A stretch of 64,000 nucleotides of DNA from Dastarcus helophoroides (GCA_028583605.1 CM053336.1:29160350-29224349); one strand, 5' to 3'; positions 42,493 to 52,548 are shown, numbered from the stretch's first letter. The notes: generated by a model from the sequence alone, not told the origin. Translations and numbers: made by a program.

Positions 42493-42783
42493 GTATGCTT
42501 CAGAGCACACTATTTCCAGTACTAATCCGGCGTCTTGCATTAAGTCTTTTTGAACGGAGCATTCTAATTTTGCCATTAAATCTAACTTTGCACGGGCTCG
42601 TACATCTGGTTTTGATAAAAACATCATTTTAACCAATGCATCTACCTGCACGCTGTTAAATCGATAGCGTTGCATTAAGACAATCCTCTTTGTTCCAAGA
42701 CTCTCAATAAAGCTTTGGATTGCACTATTTGTTGTTGGATCTAACCACAGTCCATTTGTAACGGCGTCTACCTTTGCTCTGAC
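42484..42783 (-). CDS. Unidentified ~100-codon open frame captured in gypsy A
   Basis: The minus strand is open for about 100 codons from the broken LTR edge to a TAA at 42484, reading GLWLDPTTNSAIQSFIESLG, RYRFNSVQVDALVKMMFLS, VRARAKLDLMAKLECSVQ and MQDAGLVLEIVCSEAYLT. The other two frames have several stops. It does not look like gag, protease or RT, and I do not recognise the family. It lies exactly between the two breakpoints of the internal deletion, so it may be filler DNA taken from a gene elsewhere or a diverged gag segment. Confidence 0.4.
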   Translation of the reverse strand, partial: VRAKVDAVTNGLWLDPTTNSAIQSFIESLGTKRIVLMQRYRFNSVQVDALVKMMFLSKPDVRARAKLDLMAKLECSVQKDLMQDAGLVLEIVCSEAYLT

Positions 42784-42827
42784 AATTCTATTCTAAATCC
42801 TATTTCATCTATTTACATTACGTTACA
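42784..42827 (-). repeat. Family A 5' LTR stub (44 bp)
   Basis: ATTCTATTCTAAATCCTATT...CATTACGTTACA equals the last 44 bases of the LTR at 40311-40354, then breaks off. Confidence 0.85.
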
Positions 42828-44230
42828 CTATTTTGACCTGTTTGAAAATGTTGATATTTTCTTGGATATAAATTTCAATATTTTTTTTGAAGCATTGGTT
42901 TTTGTTGAAATTTCCAAACATTTTGTTTAAACATTTCGACTTTTTTAAAATTACAGTTGAAAATTTTCGCTTTTTTTTAATTTCCATTTCTTCCAGAATT
43001 TACACTCTTTTTTACTTCCTTCAAAATTCCTTCCTTTTTTTTAAATTTTATTTATATTCTGTTAACTTCGACATCTTCAAAATTTTCTCGATTTTTTTTT
43101 TAGTCTTTTCCATTTTTTGTCCTTGTTTTAACCTTTTTCAAAAAATTATTTTCTTGTAATATTAAAAATTTCGCTTTTTTGTAAAAATTTTGGCTCTTTT
43201 CCAAAGTTAAACTTTGAAATATTCAGCTTTTTCTTCGAAATGTTAACTTTTCTGAAAATTATTTCGACTTTTCTGAACAACCCGACTTTTTGGCAATTTT
43301 GTCTTACTCAGCTTTTTCTTCGAAATGTTAGCTTTTCTGAAAATTATTTCGACTTTTCTGGAAAACCCGGCTTTTTGGGCAATTTTGTCTTTACAAATGA
43401 TTTTAAATTTTTGACAATTTGACCTTTCTAAAATTTCACCATTTTGAAATTTTCACTATTTTTAAATTTTTAGCATTTTTTAAAAATGTGGACATCAAAA
43501 ACTCAAATATTTCTCGAAATTTCGACTTTTGGCAATTTAGAATTTCTCAGAAAACTTCGACATTTCAAAAATTCCACTTTTTTTGCCTTTTTTGAAAATA
43601 CCAACCTTTTTGAAAAGTTTCTTATTTTCAAAAATATCGAATTCATTTGAGTTTTAATTTTCAAAATTTTACTTTACATTTTCAAAGTTTTGAATATTCT
43701 CGAAGTTTTTTATTTAAATAATTTGAATATTTTAAAATGTTACTTTTCCCGAAATGTTCGTTTTTATACAGTTTTAAAATAGGTTAATTTTTTATGAAAC
43801 TTTATAATTATTTGCAAAAGTTAAGCCTGTTAAATACATATTATTTTGTTTTTTTCCAGAAATGCTGACTTCCTGAATTTTTTTTTTTTTGGTTTTTTGA
43901 GATTGTATTTTTTATTAATTTTCATTGTAGATTAAAAATGTAGTGCTTGATTTTAAAAATTACTTCTTCGAAATTGTAGCTTTTTTTTGAAACCCAAATA
44001 TTAGCCTCAAAATTAATATTTTATCAAACTATTTATTGCGGTTTTTATTGAAAAGTTTTTACTTGGATTACACGATGTTTCAATATAGTTTCAGGTTCTC
44101 CAAGCCCGTTTCGCATTTTAGCATTTTTGAAGGATTAAATTTCTTTGATATTGTTGTGATCCTCGATGAAGGAATTAAACTTCTTTTATTGTTGAACTTA
44201 GTTATTTTAATTGGTCCCCAAAAGTACTTG
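42828..44230. repeat. AT-rich degenerate minisatellite
   Basis: Long tract of TTTTT/AAAATT blocks with recurrent TTCGAC, TTTTCTGAAAATT and TTTGAAATT. Continuous with 39.76-39.99 kb across the gypsy insertion and similar to 6.89-7.31 kb. A clear 85-bp tandem pair lies at 43224-43393. Phe-rich open frames here are not considered genes. Confidence 0.75.
43224..43393. repeat. Tandem duplication, 85-bp unit
   Basis: CAGCTTTTTCTTCGAAATGT starts at 43224 and again at 43309, each followed by TTTTCTGAAAATTATTTCGA and TTTTGTCTTA. Confidence 0.9.
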
Positions 44231-44640
44231 TAATTTTACATGAAGTATAAAACTGGATGATTCTGAGTGATCTTAATGTATAATGAAATAATGATACTTA
44301 ATTAATTAATTAATGATTCCCGGCGAGAGTTTTGAATATTCTTATAGCAAAACTCTTAACGGCGTTTGGTAGATAAAAAGGTGTTGGAAACTTTCACACG
44401 CGACACTTGTGGCGTGACAAAGTTATATAATGACATTTCCTTGAATCTAATCAAATTAATTGCTCTAATTTTGTTATTCGCAAAATTTGGCAATTACGAA
44501 CCAGAAAAATAAAGCATTAAAAATGTTATCAATAACATGTTTAGCACAAAAGTATTGAATTATATCAAATAATGAAAATAGAAAAAAATAGATATTACGG
44601 CTGTAATATACAGGGTAGTATCCCAACAATATATTTATTT
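44231..44640. other. No recognisable gene
   Basis: AT-rich spacer between minisatellite and LINE fragment. (TTAA)n-like run ATTAATTAATTAATTAATGA near 44300. Confidence 0.55.
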
Positions 44641-44660
44641 ATGTATATAATTATGTTGAC

Positions 44661-45071
44661 TTGAACCTAAATGGAAGTATTAAGTTAGATAAATACTCAA
44701 CAATCTTTCAAGCGGAGATGTTGGGAATTTTATATAGGGCGGAACAAATGAGGCAACTGAACATTACAGGAAAATATATCCAAATTAAGACGGACAGCCA
44801 GGCAGCCCTTAAGGCCCTGAGGAATGTGAAACCAAACTCAGTACTGGTATGGAACTGCCACCTAGCTTTACAACGTCTATCACAAGAGAATGCAATTGAT
44901 CTAATATGGATCAAAGGACATTCTGGAAAAGAGGGAAACGAACCGGCTGCCAAACTGGCGAGGAAGGGTTCGGAGGGACAATTCGTTGGACCACAACCAA
45001 CCCTTCCCCTGGCAAGATCAACCGTAAGATCCCTACTAGTTAAAAGCAAGAAAATCCTCACCGCAGAGTAA
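44661..45071 (+). pseudogene. LINE RNase H domain fragment
   Basis: Open frame of 136 codons with the RNase H series AEMLGILYRAEQMRQLN, IKTDSQAALKALR, VWNCHLALQRLSQ and LIWIKGHSGKEGNEPAAKLA. E of AEM, D of TDSQ and the Asp-equivalent region after GHSGKEGNE are the catalytic area; the usual N-E-x-A-D is here N-E-P-A-A, so the last acid is lost. RNase H domains of this type follow RT in I, R1 and related LINE clades. RT is absent upstream. Downstream the coding continues after an interruption. Confidence 0.85.
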
Positions 45072-45225
45072 CCCTGCTGCGACGTCAGTGTTACAAATGT
45101 TATAAAAGAGTGACAAATATATTATTATTCAGTCTGACTGTTTCCTCTCGTATTGTAAAATTAGTTTATACATGTAAAAACCTATGTGTGAAATTTTAAA
45201 GTAAAAGTATTTTTTTTAAACCAAT
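45072..45225 (+). other. ~150-bp interruption inside the LINE fragment
   Basis: Coding sequence ends at LTAE-stop and resumes with KEINNLLNEEIYRKHKAIWA. The intervening AT-rich bases have no open frame. It may be a small insertion; no flanking duplication is evident. Confidence 0.45.
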
Positions 45226-45646
45226 ATCCTTAAAAGAAATTAATAACTTACTTAACGAAGAAATTTATCGTAAACACAAAGCCATATGGGCATCAATAAC
45301 AACATGCCGACAAACTTACGCACTCAGTAGAATGCGGTGCAGGGAAAGGGCAAAACCATGCCTACAACTCTCAAGGAATAATCTCAGGAAACTTGTAGGG
45401 ATATGGACACGTCACTGTCGATTAAACAAGCACCTCCACAGAATGGGAATTATAAACGACCCGAGTTGCAGAGGGTGTTTAGAAGAAGATGAGAGTGTCG
45501 AGCACGTGATGCGTCAGTGCCCGGCACTAGCATCAATCAGAGGATCCACGCTGTGGGACTTCTGTCCTAGCGTGGCCAGTTTGAGAGATGCGCATCCAAG
45601 GGACGTTCTTCAGGTTCTCAACAAGGTTGGGTGGCTGAATGAATGA
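45226..45646 (+). pseudogene. LINE ORF2 C-terminus after RNase H
   Basis: The frame reads RHCRLNKHLHRMGIINDPSC then RGCLEEDESVEHVMRQC, a C-x2-C-x8-H-x4-C arrangement found at the C-terminus of RNase H-bearing LINE proteins. It ends at a stop after NKVGWLNE. Following sequence to about 45745 may be the LINE 3' untranslated region. Confidence 0.8.
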
Positions 45647-45747
45647 CCAAGGACACCTCAATCACGGGGATAGCACAATGGGCCCAGAAAGGGTGGCCTA
45701 AGTGCTGGTCTAAATTTTAGGCAACCCACAACGAATCCAGAATTCAG

Positions 45748-45996
45748 AAGGCAATTGCAATTGTCTTGTTTACAACCAAGTGAGCTCTGTAGTTAATTGA
45801 AGAAAAAACTACTAAGAACTGATTAACAAACGGTCCTTTAGTGCTTAAATAACATTTGACTGTCTGATAATTTACATAATAAATCAATCGTAGAATTTCT
45901 AAAAGAATCCAAAATAAACACAAGAAAAACATGGTCACAAGTTCAAGTAAAGAGACGATTTATTATCTATTGTTTTTTAATAATGTCGGGATGTAA
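45748..45996 (-). repeat. Probable 3' LTR of the errantivirus-like element
   Basis: This segment lies directly after env and a polypurine tract, where a 3' LTR is expected. On the plus strand it runs from GCAATTGCAATTGTCTTG to CATCCCGACATTA-side sequence. No second LTR is in the window to confirm its ends, which are estimates. It abuts the LINE fragment on the left. Confidence 0.45.
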
Positions 45997-46007
45997 TTCC
46001 TTCCCCC
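45997..46007 (-). other. Polypurine tract after env
   Basis: Plus-strand TCCTTCCCCCT corresponds to AGGGGGAAGGA on the element strand, just after the env stop at 46008. Confidence 0.6.
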
Positions 46008-47192
46008 TTAACTCAAGGCATCCTCGACTTGATTCGTCGGTGGCAGTTTGATTGATTTGATTTTAATATCTTCCGGATTTGTGGATTTTTTCTTCTTCTG
46101 TAGGTTGGCAATTTTCTTTTTGTACAGGTATGACATCAAAAACGTTGGAGTTATTATGCATAGTAGGATCGCTGTCGCGGAAATGTGTGCTAGGTGGACA
46201 AATGGATGAAGTTGAATTTTTTCGTTTATTGTTTTTGCTTTTTCTTCCAGTTTCGTGAAGTCTTCGATATGTTTGGGTTCCAAATTAATATATTTTACAG
46301 GTGTCAGGCTACCAATCTGGAAATCGGGGATTTCGTAACTAAAGTTGCTAAATGTGTTTTCAAACGTTGTGCTATCAATTACAATTTTACAATTCTTCTT
46401 GGAGTACATTAAAGCATTATTTACTATTTTCTTGTACGAAAATGAATTATTACATTGTTCCAGAACATCTAAGGATTCTTTGCAGAAAACCAATACTTTG
46501 TTATTGTTGAGTTGTACATAAAGTTTGTAATTATGTTCAGTTTGAATAAAATTACAGTCTTTCGGATTTCTTAGCGAACATTTGTTGTCCTTAAGTCGTT
46601 GAGAACATAAGACTTGGTTTTCAATTTTTGCGCAAGGAGCATCAGTCCATAATTCACTGTTTACACTTGCAAGTCTATATTTTGCAGGTGGAAGGAAGAT
46701 TCGGTTTTGATTGTCGGGTAGAGGATAAATTTGTTGATAGGTATAAGGATTGGATTTAAGGATATGTATGTATAACACACATGTTATTATGTCCTCAACT
46801 GCTAAACATTTTAATTTTGAGAATTTAATTAGTTTAAGCAGATGCAAAGTGTCCAATTGTAATAGTTCGTTTTTTTTTTTGTAAATTAATTTTAAATGAT
46901 TTGCAATTTCTAATAAGTCTAAGCTTGAAATTATTTCTGGATTTCTAATATCATTAAACGCTAAGGTTATAATCCTTTGAATCAACTGGAGGGTGATAAG
47001 TAATCTATCTGACAAATAAATGTTATATTGTGCTACTACTATCTGATCGTTTAACTTATCATTCACTTTTGAAAGAGATTTGAGAGAAGTGGTAATATTA
47101 TTTTGATTAGTGAATGAGGTATATTTGTTTACTTGCTTGATTATTTTCCCTTGATTTTCAAAAAGAATATTTTAATTATCGTTGATTTCTTT
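46008..47192 (-). pseudogene. env: Errantivirus-like env, C-terminal part
   Basis: A 352-codon open frame resembles the baculovirus-F-like envelope proteins of insect errantiviruses. It is Leu/Asn/Ile-rich with spaced Cys (CAKIENQVLC, NPKDCNF, CKESLDVLEQC). Near the end is a hydrophobic membrane-spanning segment (ATAILLCIITPTFLMSYL) followed by a basic cytoplasmic tail. The frame continues upstream of its first visible start to an in-frame TAA near 47173. A mariner then interrupts the gene at 47195, with the N-terminal part beyond it at 48481. As it stands the gene is not expressible as one protein. The family call rests on overall pattern, position after Pol and before the polypurine tract. 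Confidence 0.75.
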
Positions 47193-47194
47193 TA

Positions 47195-48480
47195 TTGGGT
47201 TGGCAACTAAGTAATTGCGGATTTTTTTTAGAAAATCAAAGACAATTGTTTCATGGAACTAAATAACTTTATTCTGTAATGTATTGCCTATTTTGATCAA
47301 TGACCTTTTGCCATCTTTCAGGCAGCATCATAATCCCATGTTCATAAAACTTCTGGTTTTTATTAGCAAAAAACTGAATCAGGTACGAGTTGACATCATC
47401 ATCATTATTGAAATTTTTACCATTCAACAAGTTTTGTAAAGATCGAAACAAAAAGTAATCAGATGGTACAAGGTCAGGACTATATGGTGAATGTGACAAA
47501 ACATCCCAACCAAGCTCCAATAATTTTTGCCGAGTGACCAAAGATGTGTGTCGCCTTGCATTGTCATGGTGAAATACAACACTTTTTCGATTTGTCAATT
47601 CGGGTCGCTTTTCTTCAAGTGCATTGTTTAATTTCGTTAGTTGTTCAATGTAGACATCAGAATTGATCATTCGGTTGGGTGGTAAGAGTTCAAAGTAGAC
47701 AATTCCTTTGTAATCCCACCAAACTGATAACAAAACCTTCTTTTAATAAATATCAGCTTTTGATGTTGTTTGAGTTGGGTCACCTGGCCTGCTCCACAAT
47801 CATTTCCGCTTGATACTGTTGTAAACAACCCATTTTACATCGCTAGTTATCAGTCGTTTTAAAAATGGATCATTTTCATTACGTTTCTTTAACAAATCGC
47901 AGCTGTTAATGCGTTGCGTTAAATGCGTTTCTTTCAGTTCGTGAGGAACCCATGTATCTAGTTTTTGAACATGGCCAAGTTGTTTTAAGTGATTTTCAAT
48001 GCATGTATGTGATACATGAAGCTTCTCTGCAATCTCACGTGCTGTACTGTGACGATCCGAATCGATTATTGCTTTGATTAGGGCGTCATCAACTTCAACT
48101 GGACGACCAGAGCGTTTTTCATCTTTGAGTGAAATATCACCAGAACGAAATTTGGCAAACCAATTTTGACACTGCCGTTCTTTTAAGGCTTCGTCACCAT
48201 AAACAGCACATAACTTTTTATGAGCTTGCGATGCGTTTTTCCCTTTGCGGAAATAAAAAAGCAAAATATGACGAAAATGTTCCTTTTGATTTTCCATTTT
48301 TCAACGAGGGCCAAGCGAAAACTACGCAACCGATCAAAAAACTTTTTTTACTGATTGACAGCTGAATTGCCAACTATCAAATAACAAAATGTGTTTTACA
48401 TTAGTACTACGTCTGCAAACCTAAAAATTCAACTGAAGCCATCTATGAGTGAAATCCGCAATTACTTATTTGCCAACCCT
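47195..48480 (-). mobile_element. Mariner element (1,286 bp) inside env
   Basis: Terminal inverted repeats: TTGGGTTGGCAACTAAGTAA at 47195 and its near-complement TTACTTATTTGCCAACCCT ending at 48480. The left side is preceded by TA; the right TA and the last two terminal bases have changed. Length and ends match irritans/mellifera-type mariners of insects. The transposase reads on the minus strand. Confidence 0.92.
47269..48297 (-). pseudogene. Mariner transposase, two in-frame stops
   Basis: The frame starts MENQKEHFRHILLFYF at 48297 and ends at 47269, about 343 codons, full length for mariner. The N-terminal helix-turn-helix region includes RSGRPVEVDDALIKAI. Catalytic D,D34D residues are present in ITSDVKWVVYN, VVFHHDNARRH and YSPDLVPSDYFLF. 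Two stops break it without a frameshift: TGA after NSIKRK (expected Trp) near 47800 and TAA after KADIY (expected Gln) near 47745. It would otherwise encode a full transposase. Typical of old mariner copies. Confidence 0.93.
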
Positions 48481-48890
48481 CATCATCATTTTGATCTAGG
48501 TTACCTGTTACGTATTTTATTGCACTAGCTAAAGCATCGACTAATAAGCTCTTTTGGGTCGTTTATTAAACTTGGATAATTCTGTTTCTATTTTGATACA
48601 GTTTTCAGAATGAATTTTAATAAGAGAACGAGCGTTAGTGTCTAAATGCTTATTTAAATTTACTTCTAAAATGTAAGCGTAAGCTAATAAATTTCTATAA
48701 CTAAATTCCATGTGATTAATATTAAAATAAAAATAAAATAAAGATTATGATAATGATTTAGTAGTCTAGTTGATCCTAAATATTCAGCAAAATATCCATT
48801 TGAGTTAATCTTTTCTATTTGAAGGGCCAGGTTCGGGCTCAGTGTTATTGTCAGGAGAGTAATCCTGTAAGGAAATATTCTTTCTAAGTC
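48481..48890 (-). pseudogene. env: Errantivirus-like env, N-terminal part
   Basis: Minus-strand sequence before the mariner reads, in pieces, a hydrophobic leader-like stretch, then LALQIEKINSNGYFAEYLGS, AYAYILEVNLNKHLDTNAR and a basic cleavage-type motif RPKR. After the basic motif a frameshift separates it from a Gly/Ala/Leu-rich stretch that in related Env proteins is the fusion peptide; it contains GNLDQND. Order (leader, ectodomain, basic site, hydrophobic stretch) fits errantivirus Env. A stop, the frameshift and the mariner make it non-functional. It overlaps the Pol tail in another frame. Confidence 0.7.
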
Positions 48891-48960
48891 TCGCCGTTAT
48901 GCGTTCCTTCATGATATTCTTTAGTGACTTCACTCTGTTCATCTGATTTTTCTACGTCCT
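48805..48960 (-). pseudogene. pol: Errantivirus-like Pol C-terminal tail
   Basis: A short frame ends RLRKNISLQDYSPDNNTEPE followed by PGPSNRKD and TAA at 48805. Errantivirus integrases typically end in such an acidic/Pro-Gly-Pro-Ser tail overlapping env. A TTTCCTTACAG acceptor-like site in it could serve env splicing. Upstream Pol is lost at the junction with the LINE near 49020. Confidence 0.5.
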
Positions 48961-49024
48961 TACATAATATATTGCACTTAGGAAATAAAAGAGAAGAAAA
49001 ATGGAAGGAAAAAGATGCAGAAAA

Positions 49025-49414
49025 ACCATGATCTCTTTCAATTTCCTTATTTTCAGAGTGAACGTGTCATTTTCCATTCTACGTGCTACAGGTGGTATAT
49101 ATGAAGATACCGCGAATATATGTCTTATCTCCCAGATAAATACCTATTACCGTATTATAATTATCCGCTAATTCCTTAATTTCTATTGCTCCCATTGAAT
49201 TACTATTAATTAAAATCGCTGTTTTATCTCCTCCTGAGAATACTTTAATTTGTCCGTTAAATCCTTTAATTTGTGCCCCCTTTACATGAGGTTCCTGAAT
49301 TAGCACAACCTGTATATTTTCTCTAATTATCTTTTCATTTAATAACGCTGTAGCCGCTTTAGATTTTCCTAAATTTAGTTGTAAGAATTTAATATCTTCT
49401 CTAATAACATTCAT
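49025..49414 (-). pseudogene. R1-like LINE ORF2, endonuclease N-terminus
   Basis: ATG at 49414 (overlapping the stop of the small frame upstream) opens KFLQLNLGKSKAATALLNE, then VVLIQEPHVKGAQIKGFNG, KTAILINSN and ELADNYNTVIGIYLGDKTYI. L-Q-x-N-L-G-x-S-x-A-A-T and V-L-x-Q-E-P are hallmarks of R1/TRAS-type endonucleases; E of QEP is catalytic. A frameshift near 49110 moves the continuation SYIPPVARRMENDTF into another frame, and the sequence ends soon after. Confidence 0.85.
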
Positions 49415-49709
49415 TATCTCTAATTTGTTTGTTTGTCCGTCTCAATTGCTCCCTAATAGCACCTAATACCCCCGTAATGAGATCAAGCACCCGATAGACA
49501 ACTACTCTAATGTGTTTCCCGTAAGTGCCTGTGACTAATTCTACTGTAATTACCTCCTGCTTATTCCTTAATGAAAATGAGTCCAAACAACTATTCAAAC
49601 TCAATTCCAAAACTAAACAAAGTATTAAGGAATTAAACAAGGCAACCAAGTGCGTAATTTTTGTGTTTAACTGATTAACTTTCGTAATCAGTTCTCGCGA
49701 TAACCGCAT
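49401..49709 (-). CDS. Small open frame between LINE ORF1 and ORF2
   Basis: A 102-codon frame overlaps the end of ORF1 by 35 nt and its stop overlaps the ORF2 ATG (GAATGTTATTAG). It is hydrophobic in the middle (LVALFNSLILCLVLELSL) and basic at the end. No family was recognised. It may be a frameshifted tail of ORF1 rather than a third gene. Confidence 0.3.
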   Translation of the reverse strand: MRLSRELITKVNQLNTKITHLVALFNSLILCLVLELSLNSCLDSFSLRNKQEVITVELVTGTYGKHIRVVVYRVLDLITGVLGAIREQLRRTNKQIRDNECY

Positions 49710-50770
49710 TTTTTAATTTTTCCATCGATTTGCATTCTTTGCTATAAACCTCGTGTTCGCTTTCAAATTTATTTCTCACGCAAATTACGCACTTGGTCTC
49801 CTTGGCGCTGCATTCCTTAACATCGTGTTGCCTTCCACACTTTTTGCATGCAATCTCCTTTTTACAGTTAGCGGCTTTATGCCCCGTCCCAAAGCATTTA
49901 AAGCAATATAGGACGTTAACATGATCCGCTGTTGCTACAGTGCCCCATCCCAGGTTAATACGCCCTGTTAGTAATTTTCTAAATTCCGCATTCATCTCCA
50001 ACACCACATGCTTCTTATGCGGGTCCCTCGGTTTTTTAATGAAGTGTCTTACCTTCATGTCCTTCGTGATTTCCGAAATGCTTCTGTATTTCTTCTTTAC
50101 TTTCTCGTTCCGTTCCCTTATCGAAGTAATAATTCCCTCAGCCTCTAACTTGCTGTCGATGTTATATAAGATAACCAACGGCTTACATTTTTTCTCCTTC
50201 TGAACAATAACCCCTGAATTTTGTACTCCCTTCTTTAATTTTTCGGCATCTTCCCGCGTCGCATTTTACTACCACTTTGTCGCTTTTTGTTTCAACAACC
50301 CTCTTAATCCCTATTCCCATTTTCGTTGGATTAACTTTTTCCCTTAATAATTTTGTTGTATCCCCCGCATTCTCTTTATTTGCCCCTTTAAGGATCACCG
50401 CATAAGACTTGTTAATTTTACCCTCCTCCTTTTCAATTCTTTCCTGCACCTTACTTTTAGATCCTTTTCCACCTACCTTTTTAGCGTCCTCCTTTTCCGT
50501 CGTGTGTTTTCCTGTCTTTTTCTTTCCAGCTCCTTTAATGTGGGTATTCACGATCCTACGTAGCTCACCAGCTTCTCCTTCCAGCCTCATGATCTTTTGA
50601 TGCAACGCAAACACTATTTCCCGTAATGTTTTTTGTTCCGCCACTGTTATCGATTTAGATTTTCCCGTAAGAATCGTTAGACTTGCTGACAACCGCACAT
50701 CCGCCGTATTTGCCGACATATTTTCCAAATTAATTTCACTTTTACTAGAATCCTCGTTCTCTGTTTGCAT
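49675..50770 (-). pseudogene. R1-like LINE ORF1 (Gag-like), frameshifted
   Basis: ATG at 50770. The N-terminal half is Lys/Glu-rich ([30 protein letters not shown] helix, [20 protein letters not shown]). A frameshift near 50200 separates it from the C-terminal half with three Cys-His clusters: CFKCFGTGHKAANC, CKKCGRQHDVKEC and CVICVRNKFESEHEVYSKEC. Three such clusters are usual for R1-clade ORF1. The protein binds LINE RNA. Copy 2 shares the N-terminal half only. Confidence 0.85.
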
Positions 50771-50784
50771 TATACTGTATAAGT

Positions 50785-52336
50785 ATAATGCCTACTATTA
50801 ACTTGAATTCACAAACAACCGATGCAATTATAAATCGCTTAGCTCGCTTGAACTCTACCGTCAAATTCCCTAAATTTGTAAACATTGTAAATAATTCCAT
50901 TCTTTGTTCTTCGCTGAGTAACGAGCACTCAAGCATCTGCTTTTTGCAATTACTACTGTTGCACCTTTGTTTCATCTTCCGAGCCGGTACAATTGCTCCT
51001 GTCTTTGTGCTGATGTATTCTTTGTCCATGGCCCTTAGTTTTTTTGCTAGTTTAAATTTGTTGACTCTGGACTTCTTTAATACGGTCTCATTTTCTTTGC
51101 GTTCACCTTCTACAATGAAATCCTCTGGTTTGTTTTGTTTTTGTCCAGTGCTTTGTTTTTTGCCTTTCTGGTTTTTGTTATGAGTTGTACAAGAGTCGGT
51201 GTACTCTTGCATGTGTTTGTAGCACAACAATTTAAGGCAAATGTGGCATGAACTCCATACTTCTCTCTTGCAATGGTTCGCCTCACAGGTCTGTACGTAT
51301 GTTGGGTCTTCGATATCGAAGATGTCTCCAAATAAATTACTGTCGGCATTACTGTTGCTCGTTCCGAAATAATGGCCGTCGTCAACTACTTCCCCTGATA
51401 CAGGTCATGAATCACATGTTCCACATTCTGTTGATGAACTTGCATGGAATCTGGAAAAATAATGTTAAATTATTGCTAAATCGATTACTCAAAAACACAG
51501 TAAGTAATATTAATGGTTACAAACTGAAGTATTAGAAATAGTACCTTCATCTGGATTAAATTCGTTTTCGAAAACAGTTTGTTTGTTTTGATGTTCATAC
51601 TCTGGCAGATGTTGCTTTAAAGGATGGACCTTCGTTTTTGGTGCTACAATAAAAAAAAATCGTTAGTTTCAATAAATAAAAAAGCCAACAAGGAGAGATG
51701 ACTATATGAGAGATAAAAATATTGAGAGTAGCTCCCATATAAAATTTCTTTCTAAATATCATTGATTTTCGAGTTACCAGCCTGTCAAAGTTCAATTTTT
51801 TTATTTCTGTATTTTTAACTATTTTATTTTAAATCCGATTTGGGTAATGTTTGGCACAAAATATTATATTATTTACACAACTTATCTCTTTTTAAGTTAT
51901 CTTGTGCAGAATTCAACTCCGTCTTATTCCTTTTTACTAAATATTCTAAAGGAGCATCTTCAGAACTATCACTTTCTCTAGTTTCTGCACGTCCCCGTTT
52001 TATCAACTCTGCTAATGGAATATCTTCATAATCGCTACTATCCAAGATTTCTTCTGTTTCCATATCCAGAACGGTGCCGGTGTACCACTTTTTTATGTAA
52101 AACATTTTTACTTTACAGCCCACTTTAATTTTCTGTTTGCCGATACATTTATGTTCACTGGATCGCATCGTATTTTTAGTACCATCATCCCAAAGCACGA
52201 GCACATCCATAATATATTTTTTATTTCTCATAAGAAATAACGCGTAAGCACCAGCACTGTACAGATACCTCAATCTAACTGACTCTAAAACAAAGCCAGC
52301 CACGCACTTGATCGACCGCCTGACGAAAACAAACAA
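50785..52336 (-). pseudogene. Three-exon Cys-rich gene, truncated by LINE
   Basis: Exon 1 (52336-51877) has YIMDVLVLWDDGTKNTMRSS and VGCKVKMFYIKKWYTGTVLD, a small beta-barrel-like W-x-D-G...G-x-x-V-x-M-x-x-x-x-K-W-Y-x-G-T-V module, then Asp/Ser-rich tail. Donor GTAAAT at 51876; exon 2 (51643-51545) lies between TATTGTAG and GTACTA; exon 3 starts at 51450 after TTTCCAG. All junctions are phase 1, which supports the model. Exon 3 holds CEANHCKREVW, CHICLKLLCYKHMQEY and later PARKMKQRCNSSNCKK with LLSEEQRMELFTMFTNLGNL. A frameshift lies near 51400. The frame is cut near 50785 by LINE copy 1. I recall this Cys-rich order from uncharacterised, probably transposon-linked insect proteins, but cannot name a function. 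Confidence 0.55.
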
Positions 52337-52380
52337 GTCTTAACAAGAAAATACTGAGGTAAAATCATAGATATCGACAT

Positions 52381-52508
52381 TTAATCAATTTCACAAAGAG
52401 GCTTAACTAAGATACGCCTTAGGATGGCCAGTAAAAAAATAAATCGAAATTTCACAAAGAGGCGTAAGTAGAGTTAAGCCTGTTTGTGAATTTACGCAAT
52501 TGATTAAA
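52381..52508. repeat. Imperfect inverted repeat upstream of the Cys-rich gene
   Basis: TTAATCAATTTCACAAAGAG+GCTTAACT (52381-52408) is the reverse complement of 52472-52508 apart from one base and an 8-base insertion. A further direct copy AAATTTCACAAAGAGGCGTA is at 52448. Related motifs TTTGTGATATTG/TTCGTGGTATTG recur near 52580-52660. Such arrays are common near transposon ends. Confidence 0.75.
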
Positions 52509-52548
52509 ACTAGATACGCCCCTCAATTCAAACTCACTAACTTAGATA

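Larger units (their letters stand above)
39990..42827 (-). mobile_element. Internally deleted Ty3/gypsy family A element (2.84 kb)
   Basis: Outer ends are TGTTACG (39990) and ACGTTACA (42827), and CTAT occurs on both sides (39986-39989 and 42828-42831), a 4-bp target duplication. The 3' LTR is complete. The 5' LTR is reduced to its first 44 bases, and primer site, gag, protease and most of RT are missing. The remaining pol is open. Flanks are the same AT-rich minisatellite, so the element sits in one pre-existing block. Confidence 0.85.
49025..50780 (-). mobile_element. R1-like LINE, copy 1 (5' part)
   Basis: ORF1 with three CCHC-type clusters is followed by the start of an AP-endonuclease ORF2 on the same strand. 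A second, shorter copy of the same family lies at 52549-53661. RT is missing; homology ends near 49025 where errantivirus sequence begins. The 5' end cuts the Cys-rich gene near 50785. Between its ATG and the host sequence there is no stretch shared with copy 2, so any 5' untranslated region is absent in at least one copy. Confidence 0.8.
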
